From positions 1 through 45,644 of the forward strand of contig JAHHRY010000011.1 in assembly GCA_020025535.1 (NCBI GenBank): DNA of 45,644 bases. The letters are read 5' to 3'. The DNA comes from Oscillospiraceae bacterium. Lineage in GTDB: Bacteria; Bacillota; Clostridia; Oscillospirales; Oscillospiraceae. Below the pieces are notes generated by a model that saw only the letters and a program-made list of their open reading frames with translations, was not told where the DNA came from and did no database searches. Below, piece after piece: positions 8,437 to 16,390 of the stretch. Within the stretch, counting starts at the first letter, position 1. Each line of letters starts with the position of its first letter. The position numbers and the translations under genes are program-made.

Positions 8437-9534
8437 ATGAAACTTGGTATCGTGGGACTCCCCAACGTGGGCAAGTCCACTCTCTTTAACGCCATTACCA
8501 ACGCAGGCGTCCCTGCCGACAACTACGCATTCTGTACCATCGACCCCAACGTGGGCGTTGTGTCCGTGCCGGACGAGCGTCTGCAGTGGCTGTCCGAATT
8601 CTACGCACCGAAAAAGACCACTCCCGCAGTCATCGAGTTTGTGGACATCGCCGGTCTTGTGAAGGGCGCTTCCAAAGGTGAAGGCCTCGGCAACAAATTC
8701 CTCAGCAACATCCGCACCACGGACGCCATTGTCCATGTGGTCAGATGTTTTGAAGACTCCAATGTTACCCATGTAGAGGGCAGCACCGATCCTCTGCGTG
8801 ATATCGATATCATCAATCTGGAGCTGGTCATGGCTGATATTGAAATGGTAGAGCGCCGGATTGATAAGTGTCAGAAGGCTGCCAAGGGCGGTGACAAGCG
8901 GTTCCTGCGGGAAGCCCAGCTGTTCACCGATCTGCTGGCACATCTGAACGCAGGCAAGCTGGCCCGCACCTTTGAGGCCGATGAAGAGGATATGGCGCTT
9001 ATCGCCACTTCCGATCTGCTGACCCTGAAGAAGACTATTTATGTAGCAAACCTGGCAGAAAACGAAGTCAACGAGCCGGAAAAGAGCAAGCATTACATGG
9101 CTGTCAAAGCACTGGCCGAGGAAGAAGGCAGCCAGCTGATTCCCATCTGTGCCAAGCTGGAGGCTGATATTGCCGAGCTGGACGATCCGGAAGAAAAGGC
9201 CATGTTTATGGAAGAGCTGGGTGTTGCCGAGTCCGGTCTGGACAAGCTGATCCGCAGCAGCTACGCACTTCTGGGTCTGATTTCCTTCCTCACCGCCGGT
9301 TCCGACGAGTGCCGTGCATGGACGATCAAGAAGGGCACCAAGGCACCGCAGGCTGCAGGTAAGATTCACACCGACTTTGAACGTGGTTTCATCCGTGCCG
9401 AAGTGATTGCTTTTGAGGACATGAAAGAATGCGGCACCATGGCCGCCGCCAAGGCAAAGGGACTTGTCCGCAGCGAAGGCAAGGAATATGTCATGAAGGA
9501 TGGCGACATTGTCAACTTCCTGTTCAATGTATAA
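8437..9534 (+). CDS. ychF: Redox-regulated ATPase YchF (EngD/OLA1 family)
   Basis: 365-residue Obg-family P-loop protein that preferentially hydrolyses ATP and associates with ribosomes. Visible: G1 GLPNVGKSTLFN at residues 7-18, VDIAGLVKGASKGEGLGN as switch II/G3 region, the family-specific G4 replacement around ANLAENEV, and the C-terminal TGS domain (TAGSDECRAWTIKKGTKAPQ; FERGFIRAEVI; GKEYVMKDGDIVNF). Full length and intact. GAAAGGAAG precedes the ATG. Second gene behind the serine dehydratase, ended by a strong palindromic terminator. Confidence 0.97.
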   Translation: MKLGIVGLPNVGKSTLFNAITNAGVPADNYAFCTIDPNVGVVSVPDERLQWLSEFYAPKKTTPAVIEFVDIAGLVKGASKGEGLGNKFLSNIRTTDAIVHVVRCFEDSNVTHVEGSTDPLRDIDIINLELVMADIEMVERRIDKCQKAAKGGDKRFLREAQLFTDLLAHLNAGKLARTFEADEEDMALIATSDLLTLKKTIYVANLAENEVNEPEKSKHYMAVKALAEEEGSQLIPICAKLEADIAELDDPEEKAMFMEELGVAESGLDKLIRSSYALLGLISFLTAGSDECRAWTIKKGTKAPQAAGKIHTDFERGFIRAEVIAFEDMKECGTMAAAKAKGLVRSEGKEYVMKDGDIVNFLFNV

Positions 9535-9540
9535 TGCGTT

Positions 9541-9574
9541 TATCGCCCCGGGAGATCTCCCGGGGCGATATTTT
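9541..9574 (+). terminator. Terminator after ychF
   Basis: Perfect 30-base palindrome (15-bp arms 9541-9555 and 9556-9570, centred on GGGAGATCTCCC) followed by TTTT. Confidence 0.85.
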
Positions 9575-9616
9575 CAGAATCCCCAAAATGTGTTTTTCTT
9601 CATCAAAAAGCCGCCC

Positions 9617-9645
9617 TTGCATTTTAAAAACAGATAGTGTATAAT
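9617..9645 (+). promoter_or_regulatory. Promoter for tRNA-Pro
   Basis: TTGCAT 9617-9622, 17-base spacer, TATAAT 9640-9645, ending 16 bases before the mature tRNA. Confidence 0.8.
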
Positions 9646-9661
9646 GTTTCATGCGCTGCAT

Positions 9662-9738
9662 CCGGATGTGGCTCAGTTTGGTAGAGCACGTGCTTTGGGA
9701 GCATGGGGCCGCAGGTTCGAATCCTGTCATCCGGACCA
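9662..9738 (+). tRNA. tRNA-Pro (anticodon TGG)
   Basis: 77-nt cloverleaf. The 7-bp acceptor stem is perfect (CCGGATG with CATCCGG), D arm GCTC/GAGC, anticodon stem CGTGC/GCATG with loop TTTGGGA (anticodon 9696-9698), T arm with TTCGAAT, and an encoded CCA end. It has its own promoter and a terminator directly after it, so it is a monocistronic tRNA gene. Confidence 0.97.
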
Positions 9739-9739
9739 G

Positions 9740-9785
9740 ATGAGAGCCTCGACACGCGTTTCGCGTGCGGGGCTCTCATTTTTAT
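9740..9785 (+). terminator. Terminator after tRNA-Pro
   Basis: Outer stem ATGAGAGCC (9740-9748) with GGCTCTCAT (9771-9779), an inner ACACGCG/CGCGTG stem, followed by a T-rich run TTTTTATTTG. Confidence 0.85.
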
Positions 9786-9837
9786 TTGTTACTGACGCAC
9801 GCATCGGCAGTGAATCTGTTACGGGTACCCGCACCCG

Positions 9838-9871
9838 TTCGGGCAGTCTTAACGGACTACCCGAATTTTTT
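9838..9871 (+). terminator. Second tandem terminator-like hairpin
   Basis: TTCGGGCAGTC (9838-9848) pairs with GACTACCCGAA (9855-9865) with one mismatch, followed by TTTTTT. No gene lies between it and the previous terminator, so it is either a backup or a relic. Confidence 0.6.
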
Positions 9872-9931
9872 ATTGTCTGAACCGTTGGAATATCCGCGCC
9901 AAAACGCCATACAAAAGCCGCCGGAACAAGC

Positions 9932-9958
9932 AAAAAACCGCCATTACCGGCGGTTTTT
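9932..9958 (-). terminator. Terminator of the acylphosphatase/phosphatase unit
   Basis: AAAAACCGCC (9933-9942) with GGCGGTTTTT (9949-9958), loop ATTACC. On the minus strand the stem is followed by a T run, placing it about 50 bases after the phosphatase stop. Confidence 0.75.
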
Positions 9959-10010
9959 CTCTTCTGTTTTTTATCCGAGAATCCATTCCTATGGCACAGG
10001 CGCAAGCCCC

Positions 10011-10547
10011 TCAGAAATCATAGCGGCAGATCGCACAGTTTCCGATGCCGAAGGATGCATATTCTTCGTTGCTCATATTGTTAAAATAACTGTGCACCAC
10101 CCGGGCAATTCCATTGTGCGCCACCAGAAGATATACCTTCTCCGGCTGCCCTTTCAGTTCATCCAGAAGATTATAAATACGCTGGCAGACTCTCAGCATG
10201 GACTCGCCGCCTTCAAAATCCGTAACAAAGTTTCGTTTATCCTCGCGGAAATCTCTTCCGTCCCGGGGTGTCCCTTCCCACTTTCCGAAATTCTGCTCCG
10301 TCAGGCGTTTTTCTTCCATTGCCGGAATGCCGGTAATCGCAGAAATTTCCATTGCCGTATCCCGTGCTCTGCTTAACGGAGAGTACAGTATCCGGTCAGC
10401 AAGAATCCCTTCCGCCAGAATTTTTTGTCCCAGCTGCCTCGCCTGTTCATGTCCCAGCTCTGTCAGAGGGCTGTCCGTCGAACCGCAGATTTTGTTTTCC
10501 ACATTCCAGACCGTCTGTCCATGACGGACGAAATAGATATGTCCCAT
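10011..10547 (-). CDS. Histidine phosphatase family protein (phosphoglycerate mutase-like)
   Basis: 178-residue cytoplasmic phosphatase of the histidine phosphatase superfamily. The catalytic RHG motif is in YFVRHGQTVWN (His9 from the chosen start), a second conserved arginine region lies in SPLSRARDTA, and the second catalytic histidine is in LLVAHNGIARVV. Substrate cannot be told: relatives act on phosphoglycerate, cobalamin precursors or broad sugar phosphates. The start at 10547 (MGHIYFVRHG) is preferred because AGGAGGAACAG precedes it; an upstream in-frame start would overlap the acylphosphatase. Second gene after acylphosphatase, 17 bases apart. Confidence 0.88.
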   Translation of the reverse strand: MGHIYFVRHGQTVWNVENKICGSTDSPLTELGHEQARQLGQKILAEGILADRILYSPLSRARDTAMEISAITGIPAMEEKRLTEQNFGKWEGTPRDGRDFREDKRNFVTDFEGGESMLRVCQRIYNLLDELKGQPEKVYLLVAHNGIARVVHSYFNNMSNEEYASFGIGNCAICRYDF

Positions 10548-10564
10548 TCTGTTCCTCCTCGCCT

Positions 10565-10831
10565 TTACCATCGCTCGCAGAAGTCCCGTTCTTCTGTAAC
10601 CGGAAGATTGCGGACATCCATCTTTTCAATTTCAATCCACTGGCGTCCGTCCAGATACCGAATCAGCCGGTCGATATTCTCGCTCCTGCCCTGTACTTCC
10701 ATCTCAACCGTTCCGTCGTACAGGTTCCTGACCCAGCCGGTCAGCCCCAGTTCCTGGGCTTTATGGGTGGAATAGTACCGGAACCCGACGCCCTGCACCC
10801 TGCCATAAAAGATAATATGTCTGCGTATCAC
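10565..10831 (-). CDS. acyP: Acylphosphatase
   Basis: 88-residue enzyme hydrolysing carboxyl-phosphate bonds such as acetyl phosphate. The signature GRVQGVGFRYYS (Arg18) and GWVRNLYDGTVE (Asn36) carry both catalytic residues; the length is typical. It starts with GTG at 10831, supported by GGAGAGGAG eight bases upstream. First gene of a two-gene unit with the histidine phosphatase, both small phosphate hydrolases. Confidence 0.93.
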   Translation of the reverse strand: MIRRHIIFYGRVQGVGFRYYSTHKAQELGLTGWVRNLYDGTVEMEVQGRSENIDRLIRYLDGRQWIEIEKMDVRNLPVTEERDFCERW

Positions 10832-11365
10832 GGAAACCGCTCCTCTCCGGACGCAAAGCGTTTTGTGCCTGCGCCATACGGATTCAATAAGGACAGTATA
10901 TCACAACTTCCACGGGTCTGTACACAAAAAGATTACTGTTTTCTGCTGCAGATGCAAAAGCGCTCTGACCCTGTCACCGTACCGGTGCCCCCTTTTGACT
11001 TTCCTTCTCTGTGCGGATGGAATCTGCATTCCCGGCATTCCCTGTTGTTCCCCTCCATGACCGGGCACCAGCTCTCCCGATTTGACCGAAAGCTTTTCCC
11101 GTCATCACGCACGGACGCAATGTGTGCGTTTTCCCCGATTATCTGCCCCCCTTTTTTCAGGAAATCCGGCAGTTCCCTATTGAAAAGTCTGCCCATTCTG
11201 AGTTAATATAACTTTATAAAAGAAGCGATGCCGAAGGGAGGGCTTGCACCAAACAAAAGAGCACTGTTTTCGCACTTCTCAGCCGAGACAGGCGTGCTTC
11301 CCGGCTGAACATTTCCTGCATTACACTGCATAATACTGTTACCGCTTTGGAAGGGAGTTTTAAAA
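10832..11365. other. Gene-poor stretch between acyP and the membrane protein
   Basis: 534 bases. Apart from the acyP promoter region nothing convincing is seen. Open frames of up to 87 codons occur on both strands but have poor starts, no family resemblance and no ribosome-binding site. A CAGCCG/CGGCTG inverted repeat lies near 11279-11307, upstream of the next gene. Confidence 0.5.
10895..10900 (-). promoter_or_regulatory. Possible extended -10 for acyP
   Basis: On the minus strand TGATATACT forms an extended -10 (TATACT at 10900-10895). No good -35 is visible at 17 bases. Confidence 0.35.
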
Positions 11366-12142
11366 ATGGGAGAACTGATCGCACGGCGGCAATTTACGCC
11401 TGCGTACATTTGGCTGGATATTCTGTTTTTGATCTTTTTTGCAGGTCTTCTGCTGTATAAGCGGAAATATATGACATTTTCCGTGGGTATCATATTCGGT
11501 GTCATCTATATGGTGGTAGATTATGGTATTTTTCATCTTCTTTGTCATTCCCGGAGTATTACCGGCGGCAATCTGTTCTGGGTGCTTCTGTGGATGTCCA
11601 TGAGTTACGGCTTCACTAATTTTTCCTGGATATGGCTCTGGATTTCAAAAGACAAGCATCTCTTTGAGTGGTCCCTGCTGATTCTCTGCTGGTGGTTCTG
11701 CTGTCCTATGATCGCCGCTGTCTTCTCCGGAAACCAAGTGCCTATTATGATTCAGCGCACTACAGGCTCCTATCACGGCTACATGGCGCTGATTCTGTTT
11801 ATCGGCTATGCCGGGCTGATCGTCTATAACCTGTTTCAGAAGGATAATTCCAAAAAAATCCATATTCCCTGGCTTCTGGCCATCGGCATTTTGGTGCAGT
11901 TCGGATGGGAAGCCGGTCTTCTGATCGGAGGCGTAAGGAGTGCAGGTTTCGCCACGATGTCAGAAAAGCTCATGCCTCTGATTGTCAATTCCCTTCTGGA
12001 AACCAATCTGGGTATGCCCTATATCTATCTGATTTTTGCAGCAATCACTTCCCGCTATACCGAGTCTTTCCAGCGCCGCCCGGATCCGCTGCGCTTAACG
12101 GACCGCATCAGGGAGAACAATGCAGAACGCGTCCGTTCCTGA
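11366..12142 (+). CDS. Polytopic membrane protein of unknown function
   Basis: 258 residues. About seven hydrophobic segments are visible (near residues 13-31, 36-60, 68-93, 98-121, 135-156, 166-190 and 208-235), with a charged, arginine-rich C-terminus. Aromatic residues are frequent in the third and fourth segments (NFSWIWLW, LCWWFCCP). I do not recognise a family. GAAGGGAG ten bases before ATG supports the start. It stands alone: the acyP unit runs away from it and a terminator-like hairpin follows at 12247. No catalytic motif is obvious, so no function is proposed. Confidence 0.75.
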   Translation: MGELIARRQFTPAYIWLDILFLIFFAGLLLYKRKYMTFSVGIIFGVIYMVVDYGIFHLLCHSRSITGGNLFWVLLWMSMSYGFTNFSWIWLWISKDKHLFEWSLLILCWWFCCPMIAAVFSGNQVPIMIQRTTGSYHGYMALILFIGYAGLIVYNLFQKDNSKKIHIPWLLAIGILVQFGWEAGLLIGGVRSAGFATMSEKLMPLIVNSLLETNLGMPYIYLIFAAITSRYTESFQRRPDPLRLTDRIRENNAERVRS

Positions 12143-12246
12143 TTTTCCGTCTCAAAAGCAGCCGGCTATTTCAAAGCAGGAGCGCAGCGTGTATTCGGCA
12201 GCGCAGGTTTCATGCTGCCATAGTCCCTCTCCGTTCTCATAAAATC

Positions 12247-12278
12247 AAGGCCTGGAAGCTTTCGCTTCCAGGCCTTTT
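12247..12278. terminator. Terminator hairpin, possibly bidirectional
   Basis: AAGGCCTGGAAGC (12247-12259) pairs perfectly with GCTTCCAGGCCTT (12264-12276) around a TTTC loop; TTTT follows on the plus strand and GATTTTAT on the minus strand. Confidence 0.8.
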
Positions 12279-12293
12279 GGGTTTTCCGCAGCA

Positions 12294-12394
12294 TCATTGG
12301 GAAGTCTCCGGCAAAAGCCTTCCGGTTACATCTGCCAGTCCTCGGCCCTTTTCCACCACCAGAATCTGATCCGCATTTCCCACAGACCGTCGCC
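12294..12394 (-). pseudogene. C-terminal scrap of an ABC-transporter ATPase
   Basis: On the minus strand one frame reads RRSVGNADQILVVEKGR, followed by about 17 more residues and TGA at 12296. NADQILVVEKGR matches the segment just after the H-loop of ABC exporter ATPases (typically R-x-V-x-NADQI-hh-h-E-x-G-x). No Walker A, signature or Walker B motif is found upstream, so at most the last 35 codons remain. The hairpin at 12247 lies directly downstream in this orientation, as expected for the end of a former gene. It could be chance, but the string is long and specific. Confidence 0.4.
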
Positions 12395-12507
12395 CGGTCC
12401 CGGCGCATACATACCATAGAAGTTACGCCCCGCTCATCATCACGACACGCCCGGGACGGTATGCCGAAAAATGTGGGATTTCCGGTTTTTTCTTTTCTCA
12501 CATTCTG

Positions 12508-12536
12508 TTGCATTGCCATGAACCCTATGTTAGAAT
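12508..12536 (+). promoter_or_regulatory. Promoter for tldD-pmbA
   Basis: TTGCAT 12508-12513, 17-base spacer, TAGAAT 12531-12536, about 40 bases before the tldD start. Confidence 0.7.
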
Positions 12537-12575
12537 GGCTCTAAGTACAATAAAACAACAAAGGAGACTAGCACT

Positions 12576-13955
12576 ATGATATCCAGAGAAATTTGCCAGC
12601 GTGTTTTGCACAAGGCGGTGTCTACCGGTGCCGACTATGCGGAGATATTTGCGGAAAATACCGTAAATCATTCCATCCGCATGATTGCAAGCAAAGTTGA
12701 CGCCATCAATGATGCCGTAGTCGCCGGTGCCTCCGTACGGGTCTACAAGGGCCTGCGGAGCGTAATGGCTTCCACCATCGACACCTCAGAAGCAGGTCTT
12801 CTGCGATGTGCTGAACAGGCTGCGGAAGCGCTGGGTCAGGGCAGCGCCCAGATCGACATCGTTCTGAAAGAGCGGCTGTTCGGCGACATCCACCCCATAA
12901 AGATCGTCCCTTCCTCCATGTCCAACAAGGAGAAGATCGGCGTACTCAAAGAGGCATATTTCGCCGCCAGAGAATACGATCCCTGCATCAGTCAGGTCAG
13001 CGGCACGCTGCTGGATGTGGATCACAACATCCTCATTGCTTCCACTGAAGGGCTGTACGCACAGGATCGTCAGATCCGTACCCGTATGGCCATCAGTGCC
13101 GTTGCAGAAGTCAACGGCGAATCCCAGACCGGTTCCTGCTCTCCCGGACGCCGGATGGGCATGGAAATGTTCGATACCATTGATCCCAAGGGTATCGGTC
13201 TGAAAGCTGCCAAGCAGGCAGTCATCATGGCCGGTGCGGGCTATTGCCCGGCAGGTGTAATGCCTGTCGCCATCGGCAACGGCTTCGGCGGTGTTATCTT
13301 CCACGAAGCCTGCGGTCACTCACTGGAAGCATCTGCCGTTGCCTACGGACAGAGCCAGTTTACCGGCAAGCTGGGGCAGAAAATTGCCAACGAAAAAGTC
13401 ACCGCCATCGATGACGGCACCATCCCCAACGCTTGGGGCTCCATCAACATCGACGACGAAGGCACCCCTGCCCAGAAAAATGTCCTCATTGAAAAGGGTG
13501 TGCTGAAATCCTATATGATCGACAAGTTCAACGGCCGCCGGATGGGCATGGCTTCCACCGGTTCTTCCCGCCGTCAGAGCTACGCCTACACCCCCACCTC
13601 CCGTATGACCAACACCTATATTGCGGCAGGCGATGACAAAAACGAAGACATCATCGCATCTATGGAATACGGTCTTTTTGCCAAACAGATGGGCGGCGGC
13701 TCCGTCAATCCCACTACCGGAGAATTTAACTTTGCCGTCAACGAAGGCTATATCGTCCGGAACGGCAAGATCTGTGAGCCCGTCCGCGGAGCAAGTCTCG
13801 TTGGCAAGGGCAGCGATGTTATCATGAATATCGATATGGTCGGCAGCGATCTGGATATGGGACAGGGTATGTGCGGTTCTTCCAGCGGCTCCATTCCCAC
13901 GAACGTGGGACAGCCCATGATCCGCGTTTCGTCCATCACCGTCGGCGGCAGATAA
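12576..13955 (+). CDS. tldD: TldD-family metalloprotease subunit
   Basis: 459-residue catalytic subunit of the TldD/TldE protease, which in enterobacteria trims microcin B17 leader and degrades unfolded peptides. The zinc motif HEACGH is at residues 243-248 (His243, Glu244, His248), and the conserved C-terminal cysteine sits in GQGMCGSSSGS (Cys433), matching the third metal ligand. AGGAG lies nine bases before ATG. It is followed after 13 bases by pmbA, so the heterodimer is encoded as one operon. No peptide-modification genes are nearby, so a general peptide-turnover role is more likely here than a dedicated RiPP role. Confidence 0.95.
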   Translation: MISREICQRVLHKAVSTGADYAEIFAENTVNHSIRMIASKVDAINDAVVAGASVRVYKGLRSVMASTIDTSEAGLLRCAEQAAEALGQGSAQIDIVLKERLFGDIHPIKIVPSSMSNKEKIGVLKEAYFAAREYDPCISQVSGTLLDVDHNILIASTEGLYAQDRQIRTRMAISAVAEVNGESQTGSCSPGRRMGMEMFDTIDPKGIGLKAAKQAVIMAGAGYCPAGVMPVAIGNGFGGVIFHEACGHSLEASAVAYGQSQFTGKLGQKIANEKVTAIDDGTIPNAWGSINIDDEGTPAQKNVLIEKGVLKSYMIDKFNGRRMGMASTGSSRRQSYAYTPTSRMTNTYIAAGDDKNEDIIASMEYGLFAKQMGGGSVNPTTGEFNFAVNEGYIVRNGKICEPVRGASLVGKGSDVIMNIDMVGSDLDMGQGMCGSSSGSIPTNVGQPMIRVSSITVGGR

Positions 13956-13968
13956 GGAGGAAACTGAC

Positions 13969-15315
13969 ATGGATTACGAACTTTTTAAGAAGGCGGTCAT
14001 TGCCCAGTGCGAAGCCATGGGCATTGAGGACTATGAACTGTACTACGAAACCGGTGCAAATACCAGCATCGGCGTGTTTGGTCACGAGATCAACGATTTT
14101 GCTTCCTCCGAAGCAGGCGGTGTCTGCTTCCGCTGCATCGCAGGCGGAAAGATTGGCTACGCCTCCACCCAGTCTTTCAGCGAGGAACAGGCAAAGAACC
14201 TTGTTATCTGGGCTGCTGACAGTGCGTCCGTTCTGGAATCCGAGGAAAAGGTATTCCTTTGTGACGGCGGACAGACCTATGAGCCTCTGGAAGACCGGGC
14301 CTATCCCCTGCCCTCCACCGAGGAGCTGGCAGCCTGCGCTCTGGACACCCAGGAAAAGCTGTATGCTGCCAATTCCGCCGTGGTTGACGGCAGCCAGACG
14401 CAGGTTCTCAAGGAAACCAGCGAAATTGCCATCTACAATTCCAGAGGACTGGATCTGCACTATGAAAATCAGGTGGCAGGCATTGTCGTCTCTGCCGTGG
14501 TTTCGGACGGAACCGAAATGGCGGACAGCTACGAAATCAAGCTGGGCGAGCTTTCCAAGCTGGATACCGCCGCAATAACCGCCAAGGCCGCCGGTGACGC
14601 CGTGCAGAAGCTGGGCGGCAACGTTGCTCCCACCGGACAGTATCCCGTCATCTTTAATCCGGACGCCATGAGCAGCCTGCTGGGCACCTTCAGTTCTATC
14701 TTCTCCTCCGAGAACACACAGAAGGGTCTGTCCCGTCTGGGAAATCTGGAAGGTCAGATGGTGGCGGCTCCCTGCGTCACGCTGATTGATGATCCTTTCC
14801 ACAAAGAAAATCCCAGCCCCCGGAACTTTGACGGCGAAGGCTGTCCCACCCATTGCAAGAATGTCATTGAAAACGGCAGACTGAACACCCTGCTGTACAA
14901 TCTGAAAACTGCCGCGGTTGCCGGAAAGAAAACCACCGGAAACGCTTGCAAGGGTGACTATGCTTCCTCCGTTTCCATCAGTCCCTTCACCATGTATCTG
15001 GCAAACGGCAGCTGTACCGAAGAGCAGCTGCTGGAGAAAGCCGGAAACGGCGTGTATATCAATTCTCTGGACGGTCTGCACGCAGGTGCAAACCCTGTTT
15101 CCGGCGACTTTTCCCTGCAGTCTGCCGGCTTCATGATTGAGAACGGCAAAAAAACAGACTACGTCAAGTCCTTTACTGTCGCCGGCAATTTCTATCAGGT
15201 GCTGAAGGATATCCGCGCGCTGGCCGATAACTGCAAACTGCCATACGCCATGGGCTCCACTGCATTCGGCTCTCCCAGTGTACTGGTGGACGGACTATCC
15301 ATTGCGGGCAAGTAA
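13969..15315 (+). CDS. pmbA: TldE/PmbA-family protein, partner of TldD
   Basis: 448 residues, homologous in fold to TldD but without the HExxxH motif, as expected for the non-catalytic TldE/PmbA subunit. The family region is visible at CVTLIDDPFHKENPSPRNFD, GEGCPTHCKNVIENG and LLYNLKTA, and the C-terminus has the typical GDFSLQSAGFMIENGK. AAGGAGG lies eight bases before ATG. Second gene of the tldD operon, closed by a strong hairpin at 15336. Confidence 0.93.
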   Translation: MDYELFKKAVIAQCEAMGIEDYELYYETGANTSIGVFGHEINDFASSEAGGVCFRCIAGGKIGYASTQSFSEEQAKNLVIWAADSASVLESEEKVFLCDGGQTYEPLEDRAYPLPSTEELAACALDTQEKLYAANSAVVDGSQTQVLKETSEIAIYNSRGLDLHYENQVAGIVVSAVVSDGTEMADSYEIKLGELSKLDTAAITAKAAGDAVQKLGGNVAPTGQYPVIFNPDAMSSLLGTFSSIFSSENTQKGLSRLGNLEGQMVAAPCVTLIDDPFHKENPSPRNFDGEGCPTHCKNVIENGRLNTLLYNLKTAAVAGKKTTGNACKGDYASSVSISPFTMYLANGSCTEEQLLEKAGNGVYINSLDGLHAGANPVSGDFSLQSAGFMIENGKKTDYVKSFTVAGNFYQVLKDIRALADNCKLPYAMGSTAFGSPSVLVDGLSIAGK

Positions 15316-15335
15316 AGCCCCAATATACCGAAGAC

Positions 15336-15372
15336 AAAAACACCGCCGCAGACGCATCTGCGGCGGTGTTTT
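15336..15372. terminator. Bidirectional terminator after pmbA
   Basis: AAAAACACCGCCGCAGA (15336-15352) with TCTGCGGCGGTGTTTT (15357-15372), loop CGCA. The A and T flanks make it usable from both sides; it also ends the minus-strand kinase remnant. Confidence 0.85.
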
Positions 15373-15375
15373 CAT

Positions 15376-15891
15376 TCATTTGATTTTTGCTCCGGCGGAT
15401 TCCCGCTGCATAATATACCGAACAATGCAGTCCGCACTTTTTTCCACGCCGCAGGAAGAATCGATCATCAGATTATAACTGTGCCGTTCTCCCCACTCGC
15501 TGCCGGAAATGCTCCTATAATAGGCCCCACGGGCATAATCGGAGTGGCGGATGTTGCAGGCGGCTTCCTCAGGCGTATCCCTGTAAACTTCCATAACTCT
15601 TTGGACTCTGTATTCTTCCGGTGCGTAAACAAAGATCTTTACCACATTATCCAGATCCTTCAGGACGTAGTCCGCAGCCCGGCCCACAATAACACAGCTC
15701 CCGTTTTCCGCAATCTTCCGAATAATTCTGTGCTGTGCCAGCATAACGGGCGGCGCAATTCTCAGCAGAATTTTGCTGATTTTTTCCGTACCAAAAGTTT
15801 GCGATGTATCTATAATCCAGATTTCCTTCACGGCAGGATGAACCGTGGTTTTCAGCCTGTTGTCTTTTCCCCTCTCTTGTCGGAACTCCAA
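15376..15891 (-). pseudogene. Cytidylate kinase-like gene lacking its N-terminal P-loop
   Basis: The readable frame matches the middle and end of the cytidylate kinase-like family: CVIVGRAADYVLKDLDN, KIFVYAPEEYRVQRVMEV and the C-terminal SEWGERHSYNLMIDSS. Full proteins are about 200-220 residues and begin with an ISREYGSGG-type P-loop; here that part, roughly 45-60 residues, is missing. The frame opens only at a TTG and is closed by TGA just upstream, and no P-loop is found in any frame to 16010. I therefore read it as a 5'-truncated remnant rather than a working kinase. If translated it could not bind nucleotide normally. Confidence 0.65.
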
Positions 15892-16313
15892 GAATTTCCT
15901 TCAGCCATTTTACACATTTTTGCCGTGTTGTCAATGGAATCTGCCGTGAGTTTCCGTCCTCCGGATTGACGGGATTCTGACATTACCTGCCATAAATACA
16001 CCTGTTTTCCGTGTGTCCGATACCGGAAAGCGTTTTTTGCGGCAGGAAGCGTCGGGGCGCCGCAAGTCCGCTCCGGCAGGAAGGATCTCTTTCATTGTCA
16101 GGCGAGATTACCGGCTGTCTTCTTCGCGTTTTTGGGCATAATTCATTTCTTTCACACTCCGGCCTGTGCAAATGTCGCCTCTGTATGTGTACGACTCTTT
16201 TTCCTGCCGTCAAATCCTGATGCCGGACAATTTAACTCCGTTTCTTTGGCTTCCGCTTTCAAATACCAAACACAGGAAAAACTGCAGCAAAAAATCTTTT
16301 GTTCCTTAACGGA
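15892..16313. other. Gene-poor stretch upstream of the kinase remnant
   Basis: About 420 bases without a supported gene. Open frames of 69-76 codons on both strands lack ribosome-binding sites and family features. It probably contains eroded sequence from the missing 5' part of the kinase-like gene, but I cannot recognise any of it. Confidence 0.45.
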
Positions 16314-16342
16314 TTGCAATAGCAGAAGAAGTGTGCTATTCT
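16314..16342 (+). promoter_or_regulatory. Promoter for the ICMT-like methyltransferase
   Basis: TTGCAA 16314-16319, 17-base spacer, TATTCT 16337-16342; the expected start point is near 16349. Confidence 0.7.
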
Positions 16343-16353
16343 ATCATCGTACA

Positions 16354-16371
16354 AGTTAGCCATAACTAACC
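16354..16371 (+). promoter_or_regulatory. Candidate operator, GTTAG-N6-CTAAC (site 1)
   Basis: AGTTAGCCATAACTAACC, a dyad with 5-bp arms and a 6-base spacer, lying just past the -10 element of the ICMT-like gene, over the expected start of the transcript. The same 18-base pattern (13 of 18 identical, both arms exact) recurs at 17632-17649 next to another methyltransferase promoter. Confidence 0.55.
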
Positions 16372-16390
16372 AATATTCTGAGGTGATCCG

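Noticed and set aside
10933..11196. Minus-strand open frame of 87 codons
   Set aside because: No ribosome-binding site, no family resemblance and an unusual composition compared with neighbouring genes.
13936..15081. Minus-strand open frame of 381 codons
   Set aside because: Antisense to pmbA and lacking any recognisable motif or ribosome-binding site.
12576..15315. RiPP/microcin maturation system around tldD-pmbA
   Set aside because: No precursor peptide, cyclodehydratase or dedicated exporter is present beside the pair; only a scrap of an ABC ATPase on the other strand.
15983..16213. Open frames of 69-76 codons on both strands
   Set aside because: Overlapping frames on both strands without start signals or family features; more likely eroded non-coding sequence.
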